A DNA stretch of 64,000 nucleotides, taken from Oligosphaera ethanolica (lineage in GTDB: Bacteria; Verrucomicrobiota; Lentisphaeria; Oligosphaerales; Oligosphaeraceae). Position 1 is the first letter of the stretch, and each line of letters opens with the position of its first letter. Positions 36,429 to 45,922 of the stretch are shown in pieces. The stretch is taken from positions 4,438,227 through 4,502,226 of the forward strand of contig NZ_JAUSVL010000001.1 in the NCBI RefSeq assembly GCF_030814695.1, in the 5' to 3' direction. The notes under the pieces are model-generated. The model saw nothing but the letters and a program-made list of their open reading frames with translations, did not search any database and had not been told where the DNA came from. The position numbers and the translations under genes were made by a program.

Positions 36429-39400
36429 ATGGCGAAGTCAATGTGGTTGTGGGCCGTGATGGCGTGTGTGGGCTGTGCCGCGCTGGCGCAGGACGTGGAT
36501 GCAAAACTGAAAGAGGCGGATAGGCTCAGGGCGGCGGGCAATTACCGCGAGGCCTTTGCCATCTACCAGGTGCTGCTCACCGCTCCCCAGACGCAGTTGC
36601 CGAGTGACCGCGCCGGCGCGGCTTTCGTTGCGGCGACGGAGTGCCTGCAGCGCCTGAACGAGGTCGCGGAATGGGATGCGTTCCTGGCGGATTGCGTGGC
36701 TCGGCGCCCCGGCGATTGGCAGCTGGCGCTGGCGGTGGACGAAGCCATGGAAAGCATTCCTCACTACGGCCATGTCGTCGCCGGCGAGTTTCGGCGGGGC
36801 GATCAGCGCGGCGGCAACTGGGAGCAGTTCCGCCGGGTTGAACTGTACGACCGCCGTGTGCAGTTGCGGCTCTTCCGGGTTTCCTATGAGAATTTCCTGC
36901 GGGACCTGCCGACGCTGAGCAGCGGCCACCCAGCGGAATACTGGGGGGCCTATGCCAGCGTTCTGCGAGGCTCGCAGTCGTGGCGCCTGCAAGTCCTTAC
37001 CGACCTCGATGCCGAGCTTGACGTCACTTCTGCTGAAGAGGATGCCGACGATCCGCCCGGCGCGCCCGTAGACAACCAGGGCGAGCCCATTTTTTACCAG
37101 GTGCCCGTGACTTTCGCCGCCGCCAAAAATGACGGCGAGCGCTGGCGCTGGGTGCTGTCGGAGATGATCAACAAGGGCGATGAGGCTTGCCAGGACCGCG
37201 CCCGTTTAGAGTTGGCGGATTTTCTGCGCGAGAATTTCGGCGTGCAGACCCTGCAGAGTTCGCCGTGGTTCTACCGTCCCCGCGACAAGGACGAGCTCAG
37301 CGGCATCAGCGCCTTGCAGGTGTTGCGCGATGACGAGAGCATGGCCCGCCTCGCCAACGGCGTCCGCCGGATCGCTCTGCCGGATGAATTCAACTATATC
37401 AGCATGTATACCGCCCTCGCCGAGGGCGACAGCCCGCAGGCCGAGTCGGCGCTGTGGCGGCTGGTGGAGGTCTACGAGAACCGCCGGCAGTACGACAAGG
37501 CCTTGCGCTGGCTGCAGCGCGGGGTGGAGCTCTGGGGCGGCAACGAAGAATTTACCAGGCGCATGGCGGCCATCACCGGGAACTGGTGCGAATTTCGTCC
37601 GGGCAAGGCCCAGCTGGCTGGGCGGCGTGGGGAGGTGGAGCTCTGTTTTCGCAATGCCCGCGCGGTCACCCTGAGCGTGCAGCGGCTGGACCTGCCGGCG
37701 CTGGTGCGCGAATCGCAGCAATACATCGAACGAAAGCGCGACGATCGGAATCTGGACTGGCAGCGGATCAACTTACAGGCGCTGCCGGAACTCGTGCTGG
37801 CCGATGGCGGCGAGAAGTACCTGCTGGGAAAACCCGAATCCTGGGAGCAGCCCTTGCAGCCCAAGGAGCGCCATCTGGACACGGTGACGACCATCGCGCT
37901 GCCCGTGCAGGACGCCGGCGCCTACTGGGTCACTGCGACCATGCCCAACGGCAATGTCGCCCGGCAAATGCTGCTGCTCGACGACATCAAACTGGTCCGC
38001 AAAGCCACCGACAACAGCATGTCCTGGCAGCTTCTGAACGCCGCCAGCGGCCAACCCATCGCCGACGCCAAAATCGATTTCTTCGGCTGGACGACGGTCT
38101 GGGACAACGCCAACAAACGCCAGAATGTCATCACCCGGCGCCTGGCGGAATTAACCGACGCTGATGGCTTTGTGCATTTGGACGCCCGCCGCCTTGGCGA
38201 TCAGCAACGGTTTATGCAATGGCTGGCCGAGGCGCGCACGGCGACCGGCCAGTACTGCTGCCATGGCTACGGCTACACCCGTCCCCGGCCATTGTCCAAG
38301 CAGTCCTTTGTGCAGCACAGCGTGTTCGGCATCAGTGACCGGCCGGTCTATCGCCCCGGCCACGTCGTTCACTACAAATTCTGGGCGGCGCAGGTGCACT
38401 ACGAGCTCACGGGGAGCAATCCGCTGGCAGGTCGGTCCTTTGATGTGGAGCTCAGAAATCCCCGCGGCGATGCGGTGATGAGCACGGACCTGACGGCTGA
38501 CCGCTTTGGCGGCGTGGACGGGTCGTGGACGGTTCCCGCCGACGCGCCCCTGGGGCAGTATCACCTCAGTATCCGCCTTGACGACAAGCGTCGCTACTAC
38601 GGCTCGCTCTCGTTCCGGGTTGAAGAATATAAGAAGCCCGAGTTCGAAGTGCTGGTGGACCTTCCCGAGGAGCCGCCCATGCTGGGCGACAAGATTGCCG
38701 TCGGTGTCCGCGCCCGCTATTATTTTGGCGGGCCGGTGAATGAAGGGCGGGTCACGGTGAAGGTGCTGCGCTACGATCATGAGGATCGCTGGTGGCCCGT
38801 GCGTCACTGGGACTGGTTCTACGGCAATGGCTATGGCTGGCTGCTCGAAGACTACTCGTGGTATCCCGGCTGGGGCCACTGGGGCTGGAAGTGCCCGTCG
38901 CCGCCGTGGCTGCCGTCGTGGCGTTTTTCCAACGAGCCGCCGGAAGTCGTTTTGCAGCTGGAGCAGCCGCTGGCGGCCGACGGCACGCTGCAGGTCGTGA
39001 TCGATAGCGCTATGGCCAAAGAGATGCTCGGCGACCGTGATCACCGCTATGAAATTACGGCCGAAGTGCGCGACCAATCCCGGCGGACCATAGTCGGCCA
39101 GGGCAGCGTCATTGTGCCCCGGGTGCCATTCATGGCTACGCTGTGGCTGGACCGGGGCTATTGCCGCGTCGGCGAACAGGGCATGGTCTTCGCCCAGGCC
39201 CGGCGGGCCGATGGCAAGCCCGTCAAGGGGCAGGGCGTGCTGAAACTCCTACGCATTCGCTACGCGCCGGACGGCACGCCCAGCGAAAGCGTCGTACGCG
39301 AATGGCCGCTGGCTAGCGACGCCGATGGCCGCGCCCAGCAGGCCTTCAGCGCCTCCGAACCCGGCCAGTACCGTCTGGCCTGGACCCTGCAGGACGATAA

Positions 39401-42400
39401 GGGCCGCCAAGGTGAAGGCGCCGCAATCGTCATCATCCGCGGCGAGGGCAGCGATGACCGCGCTTTCCGCTACAACGGCCTGGAACTCATTCCCGACAAG
39501 GCGGAATACGCGCCCGGCGAAAGCGTCCAGCTGCTCATCAACACCGAGCAGGCTGACAGCGTCGTCATGCTTTTCATCCGGCCCGTGGATGGCGTCCTGC
39601 CCAAGCCGCAGGTGTTGCGCCTGCAGGGGCGCAGCGTTGTCGTGCCCATTGCCGTCAGCAAGGCCGACATGCCCAACTTCTTCGTGGAAGCCTACACCAT
39701 GGCCAAAGGCGTCTTCCACAATGTCGCCCGCGAAATCATTGTGCCGCCGGAAAAGAAGGTGATTGACATCGAGACCGTGGCTGCTGAGAAGGTCAAGCCC
39801 GGCGCCACCACGGAGTTGACCCTGCGTCTGCGCGATCACGAGGGACGGCCCGTCGCCGGCTCAGTGGTGGTCGCTGTCTATGACAAGAGCCTCGATTACA
39901 TCGCCGGCGATAGCGTCGAACGCGATATCCGCGCCGCTTTCTGGAAATGGCGCCGCAGTCACCACCCGGATATCCACGGCGCGGTCATGGCCTGGCTGCT
40001 GCGGAATCTCCTCAAGGAAAATGAAAAGGGCTACCCCTACATCGGTACCTTTGGCCAACTGTTGCTGGATATGGACGACGAGGACGGCCTGGCAATGTTG
40101 GGCGCGCCAGGACGCGCGCGTGTACGGTATAAAAGATCCGCTGGTGTGGCTCTTGGTGCCATGCCCATGGGCGCGCCCGTCGCCGATATGTCCCTGGCGG
40201 TCAGCGGCGTAGGGGGCTTTGGCGCTGCCGGCGGTGGCTTTGCCGGTGGTGGTGATGGCGATGGCGGAATGGCCGCGCCGGTCCTGCGCAGCAACTTTGC
40301 CGACACGGCGCTGTGGGTGGCCAGTCTGGACGTTGCCGCCGATGGCCTGGCCACGGTCAACATTCCCATGCCTGACAGCCTGACGACCTGGAAGGTCCAG
40401 GTCTGGGCCATGGGCGACGGCGTAAGCGTCGGCAACGGCGCCACGGAGATCATCACGGCCAAGGACATGATGGTGCGCCTGCAGGCGCCGCGCTTCTTTG
40501 TGCAAAAGGATGAGCTCATGCTCAGTGCCATGGTCAATAATCATCTCGACGCGGCCAAGGACGTCACGGTCCTGCTCGAATTGGACGGACCTTGCCTGGA
40601 AGCCTTGGATGCGGCGCGTAAGGTCGTCCGCGTGGACAGCCGTGGCGAAGCCCGGGTGGACTGGCGTGTTCGCGTCCGCCAGGAAGGCGAGGCCGTCATC
40701 CGCGTCAAGGCGCTTACGGACCAGGAGTCCGACGCGATGGAACAGCGCTTCCCCGTCTATGTGCATGGGCAGGACAAACTGCTGGCCACCTCTGGTATGC
40801 TGCGCCCCGACGACCGCGAGGGCCGCATCAGCATCGCCGTCCCGGCCGAGCGCCGGCCGGAGACTACTCGCCTGACTTTGCGCTGGTCGCCGTCGCTGGC
40901 CATGGCGATGGTCGATGCCGTGCCCTATCTGCTGGACTACCCCTACGGCTGCACGGAACAGACTCTCAATCGTTTCCTGCCTGCCGTGCTTACCCAGAAT
41001 ACCCTGCGTGAGATGGGCCTGTCCCTGGAGGACATCGCCGGCAAGCGCGCCAATCTCAATGCCCAGGAGCTGGGCGATCCCCTGGAACGCGCTGCGCAAT
41101 GGCGCCGCTATAAACGCGACCCGGTCTTTGATGAAGCCGAAATGGGCGCGATCGTCCGCAAGGGCGTGGATGACCTCAGCGCCATGCAGTGCAGCGATGG
41201 CGGTTGGGGCTGGTTTAGCGGCTGGGGTGAGCGCTCATGGCCCCATACCACCGCACAGGTGGTGCATGGCCTGCAACTGGCCGCGCAATGCCGCGTGGTC
41301 GCGCCTGACGGCGTCCTCGAACGCGGCCTGCAATGGCTGGCGAAATACCAGCAGGACGAACTCACCAAGCTGCGGAACCACGACCGCAATGCGCCCGCCA
41401 AGGAACCCCGCAAACGCCACGCGGATAATCTCGACGCGATGGTCTACCGCGTTCTCGCCGAGGCCGGCAAGGCCGATCCGGCCATAGCCGACTATCTCTA
41501 CCGCGACAAAACGCAGCTGTCCGTGTATGGCCTGGCGCTGATCGCTCTGGGCTACCACGCCGCCGGCGATGCGCGTCTGCACGACCTCATGCGCAATCTC
41601 AGCCAGTATCTGGTGCAGGACGACGAAAATCAGACCGCGTGGCTCAATCTGGGCAACGGCGGCTATTGGTGGTGCTGGTATGGCGATGAAATCGAGGCCC
41701 ACGCCGCCTACCTGCGCCTGCTGGCCGCAGCCGAACCCGCCAGCGCCGTGGCGCCCCGGCTGGTGAAGTACCTACTCAACAACCGCAAACACGCGACCTA
41801 CTGGCGTTCCACCCGCGATACCGCCGCCTGTCTGGAGGCCTTCGCCGCCTACCTCAAGGGCAGCGGTGAAAGCAACCCGGACATGACTGTCGAGGTACTG
41901 TTCGATGGCCAGCGCGTCGCAGAAAGCCGCGTCACCAAAGACAATCTCTTCACTGGCGATTTCACGGTGCAGCTCACGCCAGAACAGCTCGCCACGGGCG
42001 AGCACGTCCTGACCCTCCGCAAGCACGGGCAGGGCCCACTTTACTACAACAGCTACTTGAGCTACTTCACCCTCGAAGACCCCATCGCCGCTGCTGGCCT
42101 TGAACTCAAGGTACAACGGCGCGTCTTCAAACTCATCCGCGATGACGAGCACATCCACAGCGCTACCGCCACTGGACAGGTCGCCGACAAACGCGTGGAG
42201 CGCTACCGCCGCGAACCTATCGCCCCCGACGAAGCCCTCGCCAGCGGCCAGCTCATGGAAATTGAGCTGGTCATCGACAGCAAAAATGACTACGAGTACA
42301 TCCTCCTGGAGGACTTCAAGGCCGCCGGCACCGAGCCCGTCGCTGTCCGCAGCGGCTACATCCCGGGCACCATGGGCGCTTACGTGGAATTCCGCGACAA

Positions 42401-42575
42401 CCGCGTGGCCTTCTTCCTCCGCAGCATTGCTCGCGGCACCCACAGCCTCAGCTATCGCCTCCGAGCTGAAATCCCCGGACAGTTCAGCGCCCTCCCGGCC
42501 GTCATCACCGGCATGTACGCCCCCGAATTGCGCGGCAATAGCCACGAGGCCAAAATCCGCGTGGTGGACAGGTAG
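36429..42575 (+). CDS. alpha-2-macroglobulin family protein with thioester
   Basis: The 2048-residue secreted or periplasmic protein has a signal peptide ending near residue 20 (AALA-QD). Tetratricopeptide-like helices follow (KEADRLRAAGNYREAFAIYQ), then a chain of macroglobulin domains, a Gly/Ala/Met-rich bait-like region at about 1245-1290 (GGFGAAGGGFAGGGDGDGG), the A2M domain (DTALWVASLDVAADG), and the thioester motif Gly1507-Cys-Thr-Glu-Gln1511. Such proteins trap proteases that cut the bait and then bind them covalently. The bacterial gene often sits beside pbpC (PBP1C), but no such gene is here. ATG 36429 follows AAGGAG at 8 bases; ATG 36423 is too close. The TPR-like N-terminus makes it longer than the 1500-1700 usual for bacterial A2M. 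Confidence 0.88.
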   Translation: MAKSMWLWAVMACVGCAALAQDVDAKLKEADRLRAAGNYREAFAIYQVLLTAPQTQLPSDRAGAAFVAATECLQRLNEVAEWDAFLADCVARRPGDWQLALAVDEAMESIPHYGHVVAGEFRRGDQRGGNWEQFRRVELYDRRVQLRLFRVSYENFLRDLPTLSSGHPAEYWGAYASVLRGSQSWRLQVLTDLDAELDVTSAEEDADDPPGAPVDNQGEPIFYQVPVTFAAAKNDGERWRWVLSEMINKGDEACQDRARLELADFLRENFGVQTLQSSPWFYRPRDKDELSGISALQVLRDDESMARLANGVRRIALPDEFNYISMYTALAEGDSPQAESALWRLVEVYENRRQYDKALRWLQRGVELWGGNEEFTRRMAAITGNWCEFRPGKAQLAGRRGEVELCFRNARAVTLSVQRLDLPALVRESQQYIERKRDDRNLDWQRINLQALPELVLADGGEKYLLGKPESWEQPLQPKERHLDTVTTIALPVQDAGAYWVTATMPNGNVARQMLLLDDIKLVRKATDNSMSWQLLNAASGQPIADAKIDFFGWTTVWDNANKRQNVITRRLAELTDADGFVHLDARRLGDQQRFMQWLAEARTATGQYCCHGYGYTRPRPLSKQSFVQHSVFGISDRPVYRPGHVVHYKFWAAQVHYELTGSNPLAGRSFDVELRNPRGDAVMSTDLTADRFGGVDGSWTVPADAPLGQYHLSIRLDDKRRYYGSLSFRVEEYKKPEFEVLVDLPEEPPMLGDKIAVGVRARYYFGGPVNEGRVTVKVLRYDHEDRWWPVRHWDWFYGNGYGWLLEDYSWYPGWGHWGWKCPSPPWLPSWRFSNEPPEVVLQLEQPLAADGTLQVVIDSAMAKEMLGDRDHRYEITAEVRDQSRRTIVGQGSVIVPRVPFMATLWLDRGYCRVGEQGMVFAQARRADGKPVKGQGVLKLLRIRYAPDGTPSESVVREWPLASDADGRAQQAFSASEPGQYRLAWTLQDDKGRQGEGAAIVIIRGEGSDDRAFRYNGLELIPDKAEYAPGESVQLLINTEQADSVVMLFIRPVDGVLPKPQVLRLQGRSVVVPIAVSKADMPNFFVEAYTMAKGVFHNVAREIIVPPEKKVIDIETVAAEKVKPGATTELTLRLRDHEGRPVAGSVVVAVYDKSLDYIAGDSVERDIRAAFWKWRRSHHPDIHGAVMAWLLRNLLKENEKGYPYIGTFGQLLLDMDDEDGLAMLGAPGRARVRYKRSAGVALGAMPMGAPVADMSLAVSGVGGFGAAGGGFAGGGDGDGGMAAPVLRSNFADTALWVASLDVAADGLATVNIPMPDSLTTWKVQVWAMGDGVSVGNGATEIITAKDMMVRLQAPRFFVQKDELMLSAMVNNHLDAAKDVTVLLELDGPCLEALDAARKVVRVDSRGEARVDWRVRVRQEGEAVIRVKALTDQESDAMEQRFPVYVHGQDKLLATSGMLRPDDREGRISIAVPAERRPETTRLTLRWSPSLAMAMVDAVPYLLDYPYGCTEQTLNRFLPAVLTQNTLREMGLSLEDIAGKRANLNAQELGDPLERAAQWRRYKRDPVFDEAEMGAIVRKGVDDLSAMQCSDGGWGWFSGWGERSWPHTTAQVVHGLQLAAQCRVVAPDGVLERGLQWLAKYQQDELTKLRNHDRNAPAKEPRKRHADNLDAMVYRVLAEAGKADPAIADYLYRDKTQLSVYGLALIALGYHAAGDARLHDLMRNLSQYLVQDDENQTAWLNLGNGGYWWCWYGDEIEAHAAYLRLLAAAEPASAVAPRLVKYLLNNRKHATYWRSTRDTAACLEAFAAYLKGSGESNPDMTVEVLFDGQRVAESRVTKDNLFTGDFTVQLTPEQLATGEHVLTLRKHGQGPLYYNSYLSYFTLEDPIAAAGLELKVQRRVFKLIRDDEHIHSATATGQVADKRVERYRREPIAPDEALASGQLMEIELVIDSKNDYEYILLEDFKAAGTEPVAVRSGYIPGTMGAYVEFRDNRVAFFLRSIARGTHSLSYRLRAEIPGQFSALPAVITGMYAPELRGNSHEAKIRVVDR

Positions 42576-43247
42576 GGGAATTTTATGGGACGTATGAGAC
42601 GTAGAGGACGAAGGGGGAGGGTGGATGGGACGTATGGGACGTAGAGGACGTATGAGACCTATGTGCAGGGGACGAATGGGACAGATAGGACAATGGGACA
42701 GATAGGACAATGGGGCAGATGGGGCAGATGGGGCAGATGGGGCAGATGATGCGCCAAAAACATACGTCCCCTAGGTCCCATACGTCCTATTCGTCCCCTG
42801 CCACCACCCATACGTCCCCTAGGTCCCATACGTCCTATTCGTCCCCTGCCACCACCCATACGTCCCCTAGGTCCTATACGTCCTATTCGTCCCCTGCCAC
42901 CACCCATACGTCCCCTAGGTCCTATACGTCCTATTCGTCCCCTGCCACCACCCATACGTCCCCTAGGTCCTATACGTCCTATTCGTCCCCTGCCACCACC
43001 CATACGTCCCCTAGGTCCTATACGTCCTATTCGTCCCCTGCCACCACCCATACTTCCCCTAGGTCCTATACGTCCTATTCGTCCCCTGCAACTTCAAATT
43101 CTTTTTTTGCAACAATCTATTCTTTTCCTGCAACTTTCCCTACGTCCCCTAGGTCTTACACGTCCTATACGTCCCATCCACCGTCCCCAACCACCCATTC
43201 ACATCCGGCGTTATCGCTCACAGCCTATACAGCGAGGGAGGAATTCC
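42576..43247. repeat. GGAC/GTCC array with seven 48-bp units
   Basis: The first part (42583-42745) has GGAC-oriented units of about 10 bp directly after the alpha-2-macroglobulin stop. From 42761 the orientation flips: 48-bp units begin at 42761, 42809, 42857, 42905, 42953, 43001 and 43049. Each carries CATACGTCCCCTAGGTCC, then TATACGTCCTATTCGTCCCC and a CTGCCACCAC spacer. A degenerate tail runs to 43180. A 191-codon frame is open through it because 48 is a multiple of three; it is not called as a gene. Confidence 0.9.
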
Positions 43248-43940
43248 ATGAATCAGGGGTTTATTCCGCCGCATGGCGGTTATGAGGCGTTGCACAGCTA
43301 CCAGAAGTCGCTGATTATCTTCATCGCGACCTACTACCTGGCGGGGAAGTGGGTGCGCATGGGCTCACGCACGCGCGACCAGATGGAGCAGTCGGCGCGT
43401 TCTGGTAAGCAGAATATTGTGGAGGGCAGCCTGGCATCGGCCACCTCGAAGAAGACAGAAATCCATTTAACCAAAGTTGCTCGGGCCAGTATCGGCGAAT
43501 TGCACGAGGATTTCAAGGACTTCTTGCGGCTACACCAGTTGCCAATTTGGCACAAGGAGGACGCGCGCATGCTGGCCATACGGGCTTTGGGTCACGAGCA
43601 GGCCACCTACGAGAGTTATCAGCCATATATCGAAAGCAATGATCCGGAGATCGTTGGCAACGTGATGGTCTGTCTCTGCGCCCAGGCCGGGTACTTGCTT
43701 GATCAGCAGATCCGCGAGCTGGAACAGGCATTTCTTAGCGAAGGCGGTATTCGTGAACGCATGACCCACGCTCGGCTCGAGGCACGCGGCGAAGCGCAGT
43801 CCGCCATGCTGCCGGCTTGCCCGCTTTGCGGCAAGCCCATGAGGCGGCGCACGGCTCGTCAAGGCGCCAATGTCGGCAAGCCTTTTTGGGGCTGCTCCAG
43901 CTACCCCGACTGCCGCGGAACGAGAAAAGTCGAAGAGTAG
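43248..43940 (+). CDS. four-helix-bundle protein with C-terminal topoisomerase-type zinc finger
   Basis: The 230-residue protein has an N-terminal helical part (YEALHSYQKSLIIFIATYYLAGKW, split here as YEALHSYQKS and following residues) like the S23/intervening-sequence four-helix-bundle proteins, including the motif SGKQNIVEGSLASATSKKTE. A C-terminal C4 zinc ribbon (CPLCGKPM at about 189 and FWGCSSYPDCRG at about 213) resembles topoisomerase I DNA-binding zinc fingers. This combination matches the four-helix-bundle suffix domain proteins whose function is unknown. The ATG at 43248 follows GGAGG at 7 bases; the upstream extension is repeat-derived. It is flanked on both sides by related GGAC/GTCC arrays, suggesting it moves or expands with them, or binds them. 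Confidence 0.82.
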   Translation: MNQGFIPPHGGYEALHSYQKSLIIFIATYYLAGKWVRMGSRTRDQMEQSARSGKQNIVEGSLASATSKKTEIHLTKVARASIGELHEDFKDFLRLHQLPIWHKEDARMLAIRALGHEQATYESYQPYIESNDPEIVGNVMVCLCAQAGYLLDQQIRELEQAFLSEGGIRERMTHARLEARGEAQSAMLPACPLCGKPMRRRTARQGANVGKPFWGCSSYPDCRGTRKVEE

Positions 43941-44218
43941 GGGGGGAATGATAGGACGTAGAGGACGTAGGGGTGGTTGGCAGGGGACGTGTGGGACGTG
44001 GGGGGGGCAGGGGAGGTATGATAGGACGTATGGGACATAGAGGACCTATAGGACCTATGTGCAGGGGACGAATGGGACGAATGGGACGATAGGAAGGGGA
44101 CGGATGGGGCGCCGAAAACATACGTCCCCTAGGTCCTCTACGTCCCATAAGTCCCCTCAATCTTCCCCTCAATCTTCCCCTCAATCTTCCCTGCCCACAC
44201 CATAGTCGTCAACTTCTT
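43941..44218. repeat. GGAC/GTCC array between convergent genes
   Basis: GGAC-oriented units run from 43950 to 44105 and flip to GTCC at 44122-44150. The phrase CCTATGTGCAGGGGACGAAT and the junction GCGCC.AAAACATACGTCCC are shared with the array at 42576-43247. The four-helix-bundle gene therefore lies between two related copies in the same orientation. The end carries TCAATCTTCCCC repeats. Confidence 0.85.
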
Positions 44219-44950
44219 CTACTGTCCCCATTCGAGGCGGCTGGCGAGGGATTCGGGGAGGCCGGCTTCGCGGATGCGGTTTTGGGCGGCGACGACGTCG
44301 TATTTAACGCGGAGGATGCTGACGCTGCGTTTGTCGGTATCGTAGAGCATGGCGCTGGCGCGGGGATCCTGGTCGCGGGGTTGGCCGACGGCGCCGACGC
44401 CGACCATGACGGACACATTGGTGGGGATGATGAGGTTGCGGAAGAGTTCGAGGGTGAGATGGTGTCCGGGTTGGTGCATGCCGAGGAGCGGCACGTGGCT
44501 GTGGGCGGTGAAGCTAAGGGGCTTTTTCTGGAAGAGGAAGTGCATGGCGGCGCGGCGTGGCGAGAGGATGTAATGCCATTCGGGGAAGGGCTGGTTGGAG
44601 GCGTGGGTGACCTGGAAGTCATCGCCGTCGAGTGATGCGGGCAGGGCGTCCAGCCATTCGAGTTGTTCGACAGTGAGGGCGCTGCGGGTCCAGCTGATGA
44701 CATTGGCGGCCTCTTCGCGGACGGCTGCGGTCATATTTTCGGGGTGGACGGCGTAGGCGTCGTGGTTGCCCTTGACGCTGCGGATGGCGCGGCCGCGGAT
44801 GAGGTCGATGCATTCGCTGGGGGCGCCGCCGTAGCCGACGACGTCGCCGGCGCAGATGATGTCATCGACCGCGAGGCGGTCGATGACATCGAGGGTGGCC
44901 CACAGGGCGTCGACATTGCCGTGGATGTCACCGATGATAGCGATGAGCAT
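44219..44950 (-). CDS. metallophosphoesterase
   Basis: The 243-residue calcineurin-like phosphoesterase has the full metal-ligand series: GDIHGN (7-12), GDVVGYGG (about 35-42), KGNHDA (about 59-64), a mid-chain His in VTHASN, and AHSHVP (about 149), where the usual GHSH/GHTH glycine is Ala. These enzymes hydrolyse phosphomonoesters or diesters, including cyclic nucleotides and diadenosine polyphosphates, so the substrate is open. The ATG at 44950 has no strong ribosome site. It diverges from nadD and converges on the four-helix-bundle gene. Confidence 0.85.
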   Translation of the reverse strand: MLIAIIGDIHGNVDALWATLDVIDRLAVDDIICAGDVVGYGGAPSECIDLIRGRAIRSVKGNHDAYAVHPENMTAAVREEAANVISWTRSALTVEQLEWLDALPASLDGDDFQVTHASNQPFPEWHYILSPRRAAMHFLFQKKPLSFTAHSHVPLLGMHQPGHHLTLELFRNLIIPTNVSVMVGVGAVGQPRDQDPRASAMLYDTDKRSVSILRVKYDVVAAQNRIREAGLPESLASRLEWGQ

Positions 44951-45050
44951 AGACTGCCATTCTTCGTCCGTTCAAGGCGGTTTTGGTCTCACAACTCGAG
45001 TTTGCGTGGCGTTGGCATGGCGGCAAATGGTTCTGTGCGTGTTGCCAGCG

Positions 45051-45078
45051 TTGAGATTTGCGATCGAAACGGTATAGT
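45051..45078 (+). promoter_or_regulatory. sigma70-type promoter for nadD-rsfS-lptD
   Basis: TTGAGA (45051-45056) and TATAGT (45073-45078) are separated by 16 bases. The site is 70 bases before the nadD start codon in the only gap upstream of this gene group. Confidence 0.55.
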
Positions 45079-45147
45079 AAGCCGCATTCACGAGCCAACT
45101 TTTAGCGCAAAGCATGCAATATAACCTGTAGCTTCCGGAGTTCCATT

Positions 45148-45852
45148 TTGAGCGCGGATCCTTTTGTCAGCCCCACTGGGGTAGGGCCCAATGGCGACTT
45201 GCCCTTCGCCCGTTCGCAACGCCTGGCGGTATTTGGCGGGTCATTCGATCCCATTCACAATGGCCATTTGCAGTTAGCCAGGCGGATCATTGAGTTGGGT
45301 CAGGCCGACGAGGTGCTGTTTGTGCCGGCTTTCCGGCCGCCGCATAAAGCCGAGGGGGCGCTGAGTCCGGCGTTGGACCGCCTGGCGATGCTCAAGCTGG
45401 CGTTGGAGCCCTTTGTGGACTTCAGTTATTCGGATATCGAGCTGCAGCGTGCGGAGGAGTTCTCGTACACCTACGACACCATGACGATCTTGCGCAAGAT
45501 TTATCCTGATTGCGAGATTTGTTTCATCATGGGCATGGACAGTTTGCGGCACCTGCCGGAGTGGCATCGTGCGTCCGAGCTGGTGCAGCATTTCAAGTTC
45601 ATCATTTATCCCCGTCCGGGGGTCATGCCGCCGGCCTACACGACCTTGGCGCAGGCTTTTGGCGAGCGCAATGCCATGAAGTTGTTCGGGTCGGTGCTGT
45701 CCGGCGACGACATTGTGCTCAGCGAGCTCTCGTCGTCGGCGATTCGCGCGGCCTGTGCTCGTGGCGAGGACCTGGAGCAGGCTCTGCCGGTGCCGGTGTG
45801 GAAATACATTGTCGAACATCATTTATATCAGTCGGCCTCGCCCGCCCAGTGA
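45148..45852 (+). CDS. nadD: nicotinate-nucleotide adenylyltransferase
   Basis: The 234-residue enzyme joins ATP and nicotinate mononucleotide to form deamido-NAD in NAD synthesis. It has GGSFDPIHNGHLQLA (residues 30-44, with the HxGH pair His37/His40) and the ISSTxIR-like segment ELSSSAIRAA near the C-terminus, both characteristic of nucleotidylyltransferases. The start is TTG at 45148, with GGAG 7 bases upstream and no better ATG in frame; the first 22 residues are an extension before the family core. The gene order nadD-rsfS is conserved in very many bacteria, which supports both calls. Confidence 0.93.
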   Translation: MSADPFVSPTGVGPNGDLPFARSQRLAVFGGSFDPIHNGHLQLARRIIELGQADEVLFVPAFRPPHKAEGALSPALDRLAMLKLALEPFVDFSYSDIELQRAEEFSYTYDTMTILRKIYPDCEICFIMGMDSLRHLPEWHRASELVQHFKFIIYPRPGVMPPAYTTLAQAFGERNAMKLFGSVLSGDDIVLSELSSSAIRAACARGEDLEQALPVPVWKYIVEHHLYQSASPAQ

Positions 45853-45922
45853 TTGATCGCGCAGCCCCGGCGTGGCCGGCCGTGACGCCTAGACCGCAGC
45901 GTACCATCCCAGAGGAGAAAAC

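Noticed and set aside
42710..43285. 191-codon repetitive frame
   Set aside because: It exists only because the 48-bp unit is a multiple of three; there is no ribosome site and it overlaps the real gene start at 43248.
43248..43940. diversity-generating retroelement accessory protein (Avd)
   Set aside because: The fold is similar, but there is no reverse transcriptase, template repeat or variable target, and a zinc ribbon is fused.
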